From: Acidimicrobiia bacterium
GTDB taxonomy: Bacteria; Actinomycetota; Acidimicrobiia; Acidimicrobiales; CAIXPF01
Length of the DNA: 64,000 bases
Reading direction: 5' to 3'
Assembly: GCA_947476745.1 (NCBI GenBank)
Contig: CANJRG010000006.1
Span: forward strand, 1-64,000
Shown: one piece after another, positions 57,058 to 64,000 of the stretch
How positions within the stretch are numbered: position 1 is the stretch's first letter
Layout: each line of letters opens with the position of its first letter
Position numbers and translations under genes: made by a program
The notes under the pieces: generated by a model
Told to the model about the DNA's origin: nothing
The model's database searches: none
Seen by the model: only the letters and a program-made list of their open reading frames with translations

Positions 57058-57952
57058 GGGGCGAGGTGGCGAACGCCCGGTCGGTCCTGGTGACGATGAA
57101 GCCGAGTCGTTCGTACATGGCGAGCGCGCCGAGGTTGTCTCCCTCGACGAACAGAACGCCTTCACCGGCACCCTCGGCGGTCAGGTGCTCGAGGCCAGCG
57201 GCCACCAGACGTGGGCCAAGACCGTGGCCGGCGTGCTCGGGGGCCACTGCGATGATGTGGATCTCCCCGAGCGGTGGGTCGTACTCGATGAACAGCTTGG
57301 TCCAGCAGAACCCGGCGAGCCGGCCATCGATCTCGCACATGAGACAGCCCGCCGGGTCGAACCACGGCTGTGCCATGCGCTGGTCGAGCTGGGCTCGGGT
57401 CATGCGGCCCTGATCGGGGTGGGAGGCGAAGGCCCGGCGATTGAGGTCGAGGAGGGCCGGTTCGTCCTGGCCCACCACGAAGGGCCGGGTGGCCAGGCCG
57501 CGTAGTTCATCGGGCAACTCCAGCGGGAGCGGACGCTTCATCTGGTGGAGGATGCGGTGCTGGTGCAGCCCGAGGCGGGCGACGACCTCGAGGTGCGCGG
57601 GGGTCGGATCACTCACCCAATAGTGGGTGTGCTCGCCGGAGCCCTTCAGCGCGCGGGCGAGCAGCGGGGCTCCGAGATCGACCAGGCGGCCGATGTGCTC
57701 GGGGTCGACGACCAGCTCGGCGACCCAAATGGCCTCCGCGGGAAGGCGGGTGACTTGGGCGTAGGCGATCAGGACGTCGTCGTGGGTGGCCCACGCGCAC
57801 GCGAAGTCCGGGCTCGCGGTGGCGGCGAGTCGGGCCCACTCACCGTCGCCGAGCGGCGCATGACGCAACGCCGGCGTCAACCGGCCGAACAGGTGCTGCA
57901 CCGCAGCCCGGTTGTCGCTGTCGAGATGATGAACCGGTCCGTGCAGCGACAT
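57050..57952 (-). CDS. mshD: Mycothiol acetyltransferase MshD
   Basis: MshD adds the acetyl group to Cys-GlcN-Ins, completing mycothiol. The 300-residue protein has two GNAT-like halves; the second is best conserved, with AFASHPDQGRMTRAQLDQRM, the acetyl-CoA loop IAVAPEHAGHGLGPRLVAAG, and LFVEGDNLGALAMYERLGF. That pair of blocks is specific to MshD. Mycothiol is found only in Actinomycetota, which supports the taxonomic reading. It is followed by rlmN with an eight-base overlap. Confidence 0.88.
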   Translation of the reverse strand: MSLHGPVHHLDSDNRAAVQHLFGRLTPALRHAPLGDGEWARLAATASPDFACAWATHDDVLIAYAQVTRLPAEAIWVAELVVDPEHIGRLVDLGAPLLARALKGSGEHTHYWVSDPTPAHLEVVARLGLHQHRILHQMKRPLPLELPDELRGLATRPFVVGQDEPALLDLNRRAFASHPDQGRMTRAQLDQRMAQPWFDPAGCLMCEIDGRLAGFCWTKLFIEYDPPLGEIHIIAVAPEHAGHGLGPRLVAAGLEHLTAEGAGEGVLFVEGDNLGALAMYERLGFIVTRTDRAFATSPHG

Positions 57953-58033
57953 CGTGCCGACACTATCGCCGGAGGCGGTGATGGGCGTGTGCGTCGGCCG
58001 AGGCTACGGTGCGGCACGGGAGGCGCGATCACG

Positions 58034-58690
58034 ATGGGCAAACCGAGGACACCGAAGGGACGGACCCGTGAGGTTGCCCGGCGACTCGCCGAGTCGTACC
58101 CCGAGGCGGAGTGTGAGCTCGATCACCGCAATGCGTTTGAGTTGCTCGTAGCTACCATTCTGTCCGCCCAGTCGACCGACGCGAACGTCAACAAGGTGAC
58201 TCCGGCGTTGTTCGCCCGCTTCCCGACGGCCGAGGACCTGGCCCATGCAGATCCGGCCGAGGTCGAGCAACTGGTGTTCGCGACCGGGTTCTACAAGGCA
58301 AAGACCCGGAGCTTGCTGGGTATGGCGAACCGATTGGTCGAGGTGTACCGCAGCGAGGTGCCGGGCGCGATGGCCGATTTGGTCAGCTTGCCGGGGGTGG
58401 GCCGCAAGACCGCGAACGTGGTGCGCAGTGTCGCGCTCGGCCTGCCCGGCCTGCCTGTGGACACCCACGTGCTGCGTCTGTCGAATCGGCTCGGTATCAC
58501 CACCGAGTCCGACCCGGTGAAGGTGGAGCACGAGATCAACGCGCTGTTGCCTGCTCGGGAACTCGGGGAGTTCAGCCTTCGGCTGATCCTGCACGGTCGT
58601 CGGGTGTGCGGCGCCCGCAAGCCGAACTGCCCAGCCTGTTCGTTGGAAGAGATCTGCCCGTCGAGCCAAGTGCCACGTTATGTCCGCTAG
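58034..58690 (+). CDS. nth: Endonuclease III (DNA glycosylase/AP lyase)
   Basis: Endonuclease III removes oxidised pyrimidines and cleaves AP sites. The 218-residue protein has HRNAFELLVATILSAQSTD, the helix-hairpin-helix LPGVGRKTANVV with the catalytic lysine, the catalytic aspartate in VDTHVLRL, and a [4Fe-4S] motif CGARKPNCPACSLEEIC (C-x6-C-x2-C-x5-C). ATG at 58034 is preferred, since the longer frame runs into the divergent mshD. It is followed by a set of strong hairpins starting 88 bases after its stop. Confidence 0.95.
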   Translation: MGKPRTPKGRTREVARRLAESYPEAECELDHRNAFELLVATILSAQSTDANVNKVTPALFARFPTAEDLAHADPAEVEQLVFATGFYKAKTRSLLGMANRLVEVYRSEVPGAMADLVSLPGVGRKTANVVRSVALGLPGLPVDTHVLRLSNRLGITTESDPVKVEHEINALLPARELGEFSLRLILHGRRVCGARKPNCPACSLEEICPSSQVPRYVR

Positions 58691-58777
58691 CAGTCCTAAC
58701 GCAGTAAGCAATAGGGAAAATGGGCTATTTCTGCTTTGATTGCCACCACGACGCTCCGTGGCCTGAGGTACACTCTG

Positions 58778-58806
58778 GGTTACCAGGTTCCCGCCACCTG
58801 GTAACC
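58778..58806 (+). other. Perfect hairpin 1 of three
   Basis: ggttaccagg (58778-58787) pairs with cctggtaacc (58797-58806), 10 bp, nine-base loop. It begins 88 bases after the nth stop; a -10-like TACACT at 58769-58774 lies just before it, with no clear -35. Confidence 0.7.
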
Positions 58807-58838
58807 GGCGACACAGGGCTCCGCCGCCCAGTGTCGCC
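58807..58838 (+). other. Perfect hairpin 2 of three
   Basis: ggcgacac (58807-58814) pairs with gtgtcgcc (58831-58838); the stem continues inward as gggc (58816-58819) with gccc (58826-58829) after one A-A mismatch. It abuts hairpin 1 without a gap. Confidence 0.7.
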
Positions 58839-58840
58839 CC

Positions 58841-58875
58841 GTCAGCGCCGCTATGAGCGGCGCTGACGCCGTTTT
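58841..58875 (+). terminator. Hairpin 3, probable terminator
   Basis: gtcagcgccgct (58841-58852) pairs perfectly with agcggcgctgac (58856-58867) around a three-base loop; TTTT follows at 58872-58875 after GCCG. The T-tract is short and displaced, so the terminator is likely but not classical. It would end the nth transcript or an RNA containing hairpins 1 and 2. Confidence 0.6.
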
Positions 58876-58902
58876 CGCTGCGTCTCGGCGCTCCGGCCGG
58901 CC

Positions 58903-59463
58903 TCAGCCGGCGAGGAGGAACCCGTCGGGGTCACCGCGTCGGCCCATTCCTGGAGTTCCCGTGCCGTTGCACTCGCACACACCGCGGCGAACCCGACGCG
59001 CTCGACCCTGTTCGACCTCGTACGCGAGCGCGTCAGCCAGACCCTTGACCGGGTGAGCGCCGGCGACTTCGTGGCCGTGTCGATGGAGGAGCGCGTGCAA
59101 GGCCGGTAAGGGGAAAGCCCCACTCGCTCGGATCAGGGCCGTGCAGATCGATCGGAGCCGCCGACCCCACCGGGGGACGACCCGATGGTCGAGCGGCGTG
59201 GGTTGCTCCTGGCCTGCGAGGCCCGGCTTACGCCCTCGGCGGTGTCCGAAGTTCGGGAAGAGCGCGCGCCGGTGCTGTTCGAGCGTTCGTCGGAGCTGCG
59301 CGTGTCGCCCGGCGCGTTCGGCCATCTCTGCTCCCAGGGCGGCGAGTTCGGCCTCGAGCTGGGCGCACCGTTCGGTGAGTTGCTGGCGGCGCGGTCCCAG
59401 CGGGAGGCCGAACTCGCGCACGGGATCGATACGGGTGCGGTCGAAGGAATGGGTGACGGACAT
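58903..59463 (-). CDS. Hypothetical coiled-coil/possible winged-helix protein
   Basis: This 186-residue basic protein is not recognised. Residues about 20-65 form a coiled coil (RRQQLTERCAQLEAELAALG and following). The second half, with SICTALIRASGAFPLPALHAL and GLADALAYEVEQGRARRVRR, has the spacing of a winged helix and ends near a CEC pair, so DNA binding is possible. ATG at 59463 has GGTGG upstream; an earlier ATG at 59475 lacks one. It faces the nth hairpins. Confidence 0.5.
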   Translation of the reverse strand: MSVTHSFDRTRIDPVREFGLPLGPRRQQLTERCAQLEAELAALGAEMAERAGRHAQLRRTLEQHRRALFPNFGHRRGRKPGLAGQEQPTPLDHRVVPRWGRRLRSICTALIRASGAFPLPALHALLHRHGHEVAGAHPVKGLADALAYEVEQGRARRVRRGVCECNGTGTPGMGRRGDPDGFLLAG

Positions 59464-59636
59464 GGCAACCACCATTGGGAGATGGCGTTTCGGAGAGGCC
59501 GGAACATCAGATGCAATCGCCTGGCCTGATCGATCTACGCCAGTATCCCCACCCGCTGTGACAGCGAACGTCAGCTGCAAAGAGTCAGCGAATGACCACG
59601 TCAAGGAGTTTCCGCCCCTCTGCGCTGATCCGCTGC

Positions 59637-59678
59637 GTTGACTCCGGGCGAATCGACGTCGATTCACGCCGAGTCAAC
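59637..59678. promoter_or_regulatory. 42-bp dyad, possible operator
   Basis: gttgactc (59637-59644) is repeated inverted as gagtcaac (59671-59678), and the centre gaatcgacgtcgattc (59650-59665) is a perfect 16-bp palindrome. Arms and centre are separated by five bases on each side, so the whole element is symmetric. TTGACT lies on each arm, one per strand. Confidence 0.55.
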
Positions 59679-59681
59679 GCC

Positions 59682-59702
59682 GTGGGTGATCCGCACACCC
59701 AC
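59682..59702. other. Second inverted repeat beside the 42-bp dyad
   Basis: gtgggtg (59682-59688) pairs with cacccac (59696-59702) around seven bases, four bases after the large dyad. Confidence 0.5.
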
Positions 59703-59738
59703 TCAACCGCCGATCGTGAAATTGACCACTCTTCGTGA

Positions 59739-59936
59739 CTATTGCCGAGGGAGGGTGCGGAGGAGGCGATCGAGTCGACGCACGCCCGAACGCAAGGAGC
59801 GTTCAGCCTCCTCGAGCTCGACGGCATGCTGTTCGGCTTTCACCCGGTACTGCTCGTCGGCCAGGGCTGACACACGTGCCGTGAGCTCCTCGAGCGAGGA
59901 AGTGATGGTGGACAGCTGCGCGGCGAGGCTGGTCAT
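59739..59936 (-). CDS. Small coiled-coil protein
   Basis: This 65-residue protein is a single predicted coiled coil (SSLEELTARVSALADEQYRV and then EAERSLRSGVRRLDRLL). No family is recognised. ATG at 59936 is preferred to a longer frame that would overlap hisD. It diverges from hisD, with a 72-bp gap containing an inverted repeat. Being so short, it may be a real small gene or a chance frame; its heptad pattern favours the first. Confidence 0.5.
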   Translation of the reverse strand: MTSLAAQLSTITSSLEELTARVSALADEQYRVKAEQHAVELEEAERSLRSGVRRLDRLLRTLPRQ

Positions 59937-59963
59937 CGGGCCACGGTAGGCGCGCCGATAGGT

Positions 59964-59984
59964 CCGAACGGGACGAGCGTTCGG
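59964..59984. promoter_or_regulatory. Inverted repeat upstream of hisD
   Basis: ccgaacg (59964-59970) and cgttcgg (59978-59984) form a perfect 7-bp dyad in the 72-bp gap before hisD. It could be an operator or a leader hairpin of the his operon. Confidence 0.4.
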
Positions 59985-60008
59985 CCCGGTCGGTAGCGTT
60001 GGGGTGCC

Positions 60009-61304
60009 ATGTTGAAGCGACTCGATGTCCGCGGTGTGCCGCTCGAGGCTCTCCGCCACGCCCTACCCAAGCCGCTGGCTGCCGGCGATGAACCGGTCGC
60101 CGCCGTACGAGAAATCCTGGATGCGGTCGAATCCGGCGGGGACGAGGCGGTGCGCGCCTACACCGAGCGATTCGACAAGGTCCGCTTGGCGCGCCTCCGT
60201 GTCCCCGTCGGGGACCTGGACGCTGCGCTAGAGGGCCTCGACCCCACGACCAGGTCGGCGCTCGAGGCCGCGGCGGCATCGATCACGGCGTACCAGCGGG
60301 CCACGCTCACGCCGCCGCATACCCACCAGGCGGACGGGGTGATCATCCGTTCCTGGCGACAGCCGGTGGCCCGGGCGGGCTGCTATGTGCCCGGAGGTCG
60401 CGCCGTCTACCCGTCGACGGTCCTGATGACGGCGATTCCGGCCAAGGTGGCGGGGGTCGAGGAGGTTGCGCTCTGTGTGCCGCCCGATCGGGAGGGGCGT
60501 GTCCCGGCGGTCACGCTGGCGGCCGCAGCCGTGGCCGGGGTGGATGAGGTGTACGCCATCGGCGGGGCCCAGGCCATCGCAGCCCTCGCGTTCGGAACGG
60601 AGTCCATCCGGCCGGTGGATGTGATTGTCGGTCCGGGCAACGTCTACGTGGCGATCGCCAAGCGTGAGGTGGCCGGCCGCGGTTTGGTGGCGATTCCGTC
60701 GGCCTTCGCCGGGCCCTCCGAGGTGGTCGTCGTGGCCGACGAGACGGTGCCGGCCGATTTCGCGGCCATCGATGTCATCGTGCAGGCCGAGCACGGCCCT
60801 GACGGCCTGGCGTGGTTGGTTTGCTGGTCCGACAGCGTGGCGGACACGGTGAGCGCGGCCATCGAGCGGCTCGTGGAGTCGGCGCCACGTAAGGCAGAGA
60901 TCCTCGCAACACTCGAGCTCAACGGCTACGTGGTCGTCTGCGACGGTCCGGCCCAGGCCATCGAGGTGGCGAACCTCATTGCCCCGGAGCATCTGCAGCT
61001 GCTGTGTGACGCCGCGGTCGCCGAGGTCGGCCGGGTGCGAAACGCGGGTGCCGTGTTCCTCGGTCAGCACTCGCCGGCGTCGATCGGCGACTACGCCGCC
61101 GGACCGAGTCACACGCTGCCGACCTACGGGTCTGCCCGCTTCGCCTCGGTGCTCTCGGTGGACGACTTCACCAAGCACATGCACACCATCGAGGTGACGG
61201 CCGCCGGTTTCGAGCGGCTGGGCCCCCATGTCGTCGCCCTGGCTCTCGCCGAGGGTTTCGATGCCCACGCCTCCTCCATCACCCTGCGGCAGGCTGCCCG
61301 ATGA
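60009..61304 (+). CDS. hisD: Histidinol dehydrogenase
   Basis: HisD oxidises histidinol to histidine in two NAD-dependent steps. The 431-residue protein has ARAGCYVPGGRAVYPSTVLM, DVIVGPGNVYVAIAKREVAG, IPSAFAGPSEVVVVAD and the zinc/catalytic region AEHGPDG, plus PEHLQL, AASIGDYAAGPSHTLPT-like ASIGDYAAGPSHTLPT and GFDAHASSI. All key segments are intact. ATG at 60009 is used. It opens a tight his operon: the stop overlaps hisC as ATGA. Confidence 0.95.
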   Translation: MLKRLDVRGVPLEALRHALPKPLAAGDEPVAAVREILDAVESGGDEAVRAYTERFDKVRLARLRVPVGDLDAALEGLDPTTRSALEAAAASITAYQRATLTPPHTHQADGVIIRSWRQPVARAGCYVPGGRAVYPSTVLMTAIPAKVAGVEEVALCVPPDREGRVPAVTLAAAAVAGVDEVYAIGGAQAIAALAFGTESIRPVDVIVGPGNVYVAIAKREVAGRGLVAIPSAFAGPSEVVVVADETVPADFAAIDVIVQAEHGPDGLAWLVCWSDSVADTVSAAIERLVESAPRKAEILATLELNGYVVVCDGPAQAIEVANLIAPEHLQLLCDAAVAEVGRVRNAGAVFLGQHSPASIGDYAAGPSHTLPTYGSARFASVLSVDDFTKHMHTIEVTAAGFERLGPHVVALALAEGFDAHASSITLRQAAR

Positions 61305-62374
61305 CCACTCAACGCATCCAACCCCGTGACGACCTCGCCCTCATGGAGGGCTACCACTCCCCGCAGGTCGACGTAGCCGTGCGGTTGAACACCAACGAGT
61401 CGCCGTTTCCGCCACCGGCCGCGTTCGGCCAGCGTCTCGCAGCCGCGGTCGCCGACGTGCAGTGGCACCGTTACCCCGACCGGGCAGCGAATGAGCTACG
61501 CACCCGAATCGGCGCCTTGCACGGGGTCGGCCCCGAGCAGGTCTTTGCCGCGAACGGTTCGAACGAGGTGCTGCAGACCCTGCTGCTGACCTACGCGGGT
61601 TTTGGGCGTACCGTCGCCACCTTCGAGCCGACCTATGCCCTGCACGCCCACATCGCCCGCCTGACCGGGGCCGGGGTGATCGAGGGGGAACGGGACGACG
61701 AGTTCGTCCTGCATCTCGATGAGGTCGATCGCGTCCTCACCGTCGGCAACCCCCGGGTGTTGTTCCTGTGCTCGCCCAACAACCCGACCGGCCGAGAGGA
61801 GTCACGGGAGTTGGTCGAGGCAGTCCTCGAGCGTATGACCGCCCAAGGCGGCCTGCTGGTCGTGGACGAGGCGTACGGGCAGTTCGCGTCGTGGTCGGCG
61901 GTGGATCTCATTGCCGAGGAGACCCCGTTGGTGGTTACCCGGACGTACTCGAAGACCTGGTCGATGGCCGCGGCCCGACTCGGTTACCTGGTCGGCCCAG
62001 CGTGGGTGGTCGCCGAACTGGAGAAGATCGTGCTTCCCTACCACCTCGACGTGCTCAAGCAGCGGGCCGGGGTCATCGCCCTCGACCTCGCCGAGGACAT
62101 GGAGGCGCGGGTGGCCGCCGTGGTGGAGGAGCGGGAGCGGGTGATGGGCGCTCTCGGGCAGCTCCCCGTCGACGTGTGGCCGTCCGGCGCCAACTTCGTA
62201 CTGCTCAGGCCGCGCGAACGTAGTGGCGACGAGGTGTGGAACTCGTTGTTGCAGCACGGTGTGTTGGTGCGAAACTGCGCCTCGTGGCCCCGGCTCGAGG
62301 GTTGCCTGCGCGTCACGATCGGTACCCCGGCAGAGGACGAGCTGTTCCTCGCCGCCTTGAAGGAGGCTCTCTAG
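61301..62374 (+). CDS. hisC: Histidinol-phosphate aminotransferase
   Basis: HisC is the PLP enzyme that transaminates imidazole-acetol phosphate with glutamate. The 357-residue protein has VRLNTNESPFPPP, the ANGSNEVLQTLL loop, LCSPNNPTGREES, VVDEAYGQFA and the PLP lysine in TRTYSKTWSMAAARLGYLVG. These are typical of class I/II HisC proteins. ATG at 61301 overlaps the hisD stop, and hisB starts at the base after its stop. Confidence 0.94.
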   Translation: MTTQRIQPRDDLALMEGYHSPQVDVAVRLNTNESPFPPPAAFGQRLAAAVADVQWHRYPDRAANELRTRIGALHGVGPEQVFAANGSNEVLQTLLLTYAGFGRTVATFEPTYALHAHIARLTGAGVIEGERDDEFVLHLDEVDRVLTVGNPRVLFLCSPNNPTGREESRELVEAVLERMTAQGGLLVVDEAYGQFASWSAVDLIAEETPLVVTRTYSKTWSMAAARLGYLVGPAWVVAELEKIVLPYHLDVLKQRAGVIALDLAEDMEARVAAVVEERERVMGALGQLPVDVWPSGANFVLLRPRERSGDEVWNSLLQHGVLVRNCASWPRLEGCLRVTIGTPAEDELFLAALKEAL

Positions 62375-62968
62375 ATGGCGCGACAGGCGCAACGCAGCCG
62401 GGTCACCAAGGAGACCTCCATCGAGGTGCGCATCGTTCTCGATGGAACCGGCCGCAGCGAGATCTCCACCGGCATCGGTTTCTTCGACCACATGCTCGAC
62501 CAGTTGGCCCGTCACAGCGGGATGGATTTGGTCGTCCGTTGCCAGGGCGATCTACACATCGACACCCACCACAGCGTGGAGGACACCGGCATCCTGCTCG
62601 GCGAGGTCCTCGCCGAGGCGCTGGGCGACAAGGCCGGCGTACGTCGATTCGCCTCGGTGCGGGTGCCGCTCGACGAGGCGCTGGTCGACGTCGCCCTCGA
62701 TCTGTCCGGTCGTCCGTACCTGCACTGGGAGGTCGACCACCCGGTCGGTCCGGTGCTGTTCGGCACCCCGCCCTTCGACGCTCAGCTGGCGGAGGAGTTC
62801 TTCCGGGCGGTCATCACTGCGGCCGGCATCACCCTGCACGTCACCTTGATCCGTGGTCGCAACACCCACCACATCGTCGAGGCGACCTTCAAGGCCGTCG
62901 CCCGTGCCCTGCGCGACGCCGTACGGGTCGAGGGCGACTCCATCCCCTCCACCAAGGGCACGCTGTGA
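62375..62968 (+). CDS. hisB: Imidazoleglycerol-phosphate dehydratase
   Basis: HisB removes water from imidazole glycerol phosphate. The 197-residue monofunctional protein has the manganese-binding histidine pairs in FFDHMLDQLARHSGMDL and IDTHHSVEDTGILLGE in the first half, repeated in the second half as FFRAVITAAGITLHVTL and RNTHHIVEATFKAVARAL. No HisN-type phosphatase is fused. It abuts hisC and overlaps hisH. Confidence 0.95.
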   Translation: MARQAQRSRVTKETSIEVRIVLDGTGRSEISTGIGFFDHMLDQLARHSGMDLVVRCQGDLHIDTHHSVEDTGILLGEVLAEALGDKAGVRRFASVRVPLDEALVDVALDLSGRPYLHWEVDHPVGPVLFGTPPFDAQLAEEFFRAVITAAGITLHVTLIRGRNTHHIVEATFKAVARALRDAVRVEGDSIPSTKGTL

Positions 62969-63618
62969 GCGTCTCGTCCGGCACCGAGCGTCCCCTGGTC
63001 GCCGTACTCGACTACGGCATCGGCAACCTCCGTTCGGCGCAGAAGGCCCTCGAGAAAGCGGGTGCCGACGCCCGCCTGACCGCTGATCCCGAGCTCATCG
63101 CCGGCGCGAAAGGCGTGGTTTTGCCCGGCGTGGGCAACTTCGGGCGTTGCATGGAGGCCGTCCATGCGTCAGGTCTGGGGCAGCTCGCCGTACAGGCTGC
63201 GGGTTCAGGACGGCCGTTCCTCGGGATCTGCGTCGGCTTGCAGATGCTCTACGAGCGGTCCGAGGAGAGCCCCGGGGTCGCTGGCTTGGGCATCGTTCCG
63301 GGAACGATCGTCCGCCTGCCCGACGGGGTGAAACGCCCGCAGATGCAGTGGAACCGCCTGCTCCGGGTTCGCCCGAGCGCCTTGCTCGACGGGCTCGGCG
63401 CCGACCCGTGGGTCTACTTCGTGCACTCCTACGCGCCGGACGACCCCACCCATGCGGTCGGGACCTGCGACTACGGCACCACGATCGTGGCGGCGATCGA
63501 GGCCGGAAGCGTATGGGGCTGCCAGTTCCATCCCGAGAAGTCCGGTGCGAACGGCCTGCGCATCCTGTCGAACTTCGTCGCGGCCTGTACCGGCGCCTCT
63601 GTCCCGGCGCAGAACTGA
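62965..63618 (+). CDS. hisH: Imidazole glycerol phosphate synthase glutaminase subunit
   Basis: HisH releases ammonia from glutamine and channels it to HisF. The 217-residue class I amidotransferase has VAVLDYGIGNLRSAQKAL, the catalytic cysteine in FLGICVGLQMLYE, and the histidine-glutamate pair in CQFHPEKSG. GTG at 62965 overlaps the hisB stop as GTGA, so longer upstream codons are not used. It is followed directly by hisA. Confidence 0.95.
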   Translation: MSVSSGTERPLVAVLDYGIGNLRSAQKALEKAGADARLTADPELIAGAKGVVLPGVGNFGRCMEAVHASGLGQLAVQAAGSGRPFLGICVGLQMLYERSEESPGVAGLGIVPGTIVRLPDGVKRPQMQWNRLLRVRPSALLDGLGADPWVYFVHSYAPDDPTHAVGTCDYGTTIVAAIEAGSVWGCQFHPEKSGANGLRILSNFVAACTGASVPAQN

Positions 63619-64000
63619 GTGGATGTGACCTTCCGGCTTTTCCCGGCCATCGATCTGCGCGGCGGCCGATGCGTGCGCCTCTACCAGGGTGACTACGCCC
63701 AGGAAACGGTCTACGGTGACGATCCGGTCGCCCAGGCCAAGCAGTTCGCCGATGCCGGTGCGTCATGGATCCACGTGGTCGACCTCGATGCCGCCCGCTC
63801 CGGTGAGCCGGTCAACCGGCCGGTCATCGCGGCGATCGCCGCTGCGGTCGACGTGCCGGTACAGACCGGCGGTGGCGTGCGCTCGGTGGAAGCGGCGGCA
63901 GCGCTGTTCGAACTGGGGGTCAGCCGGGTGGTGGTCGGTACGGCGGCGATGACCGACGAGGGCCTGGTGCCGGCGGTGGCTCGCCTCGGCCGGGTGGCGG
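63619..64000 (+). CDS. hisA: Phosphoribosylformimino-AICAR-phosphate isomerase HisA, partial
   Basis: The gene runs off the window end; the first 127 codons are visible. They encode LFPAIDLRGGRCVRLYQGDY with the N-terminal catalytic aspartate, DAGASWIHVVDLDAARSGEP and PVQTGGGVRSVEAA, the start of the (beta-alpha)8 barrel of HisA. In many actinobacteria the enzyme (PriA) also serves tryptophan synthesis; this cannot be judged from the part shown. GTG at 63619 follows the hisH stop directly, with GTG at 63625 as an alternative. Confidence 0.9.
   Translation, partial: MDVTFRLFPAIDLRGGRCVRLYQGDYAQETVYGDDPVAQAKQFADAGASWIHVVDLDAARSGEPVNRPVIAAIAAAVDVPVQTGGGVRSVEAAAALFELGVSRVVVGTAAMTDEGLVPAVARLGRVA

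Overview
The window is high-GC, gene-dense chromosomal DNA with many GTG starts and stop/start overlaps. A mycothiol acetyltransferase (MshD-like), a bacterial proteasome activator (Bpa-like), SepF, a Wag31-type DivIVA, menaquinone genes and a DAP-type MurE point to Actinomycetota. The gene mix suggests a deep-branching class such as Acidimicrobiia, but that is inference. I see no tRNA, rRNA, CRISPR array, insertion sequence or prophage.

Layout. 1-2451: 3' part of a repetitive protein with flagellin IN-type repeats. 2.6-4.4 kb: menC and a lipoate-ligase-like gene. 4.7-19.4 kb: a dcw (division and cell wall) cluster, mraZ-rsmH-ftsL-ftsI-murE-mraY-ftsW-murG-murC-murB-ftsQ-ftsZ, with no murF or murD. 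19.4-25.4 kb: pgeF, yggS, sepF, yggT, divIVA, a DUF167-LspA fusion and a RluD-type pseudouridine synthase. 25.4-38.7 kb: an Rrf2 regulator, a phosphodiesterase-like enzyme, bpa, dnaE1 and assorted metabolic genes, menE and a YyaL-type protein. 39-46 kb: an EAL protein, a protease-propeptide-like protein, menA, an MFS carrier and an unassigned two-gene module. 45.8-54.3 kb: menH, a NYN-LOTUS protein, menD, a PIG-L deacetylase, menF, menG and an acyl-CoA synthetase. 54.4-58.7 kb: a fasciclin lipoprotein, a nucleotidyltransferase, rlmN, mshD and nth. 60-64 kb: hisD-hisC-hisB-hisH-hisA, the last cut by the window end.

How the genes work together. The dcw cluster supplies lipid II synthesis and the divisome; sepF, yggT and divIVA follow as division and polar-growth partners. 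Seven menaquinone genes (menF, D, H, C, E, A, G) lie within 50 kb on both strands, so the pathway is nearly complete here apart from menB and the hotdog thioesterase step. The his genes form a tightly spaced operon.

The most unusual signals are non-coding: a 29-bp stem closing a possible three-way junction in the rsmH leader; a hairpin in the ftsZ leader; an orphan intrinsic terminator near 38.9 kb with a competing upstream segment; three consecutive strong hairpins at 58.78-58.87 kb; a 42-bp dyad near 59.66 kb; and three DnaA-box-like sites just upstream of dnaE1.
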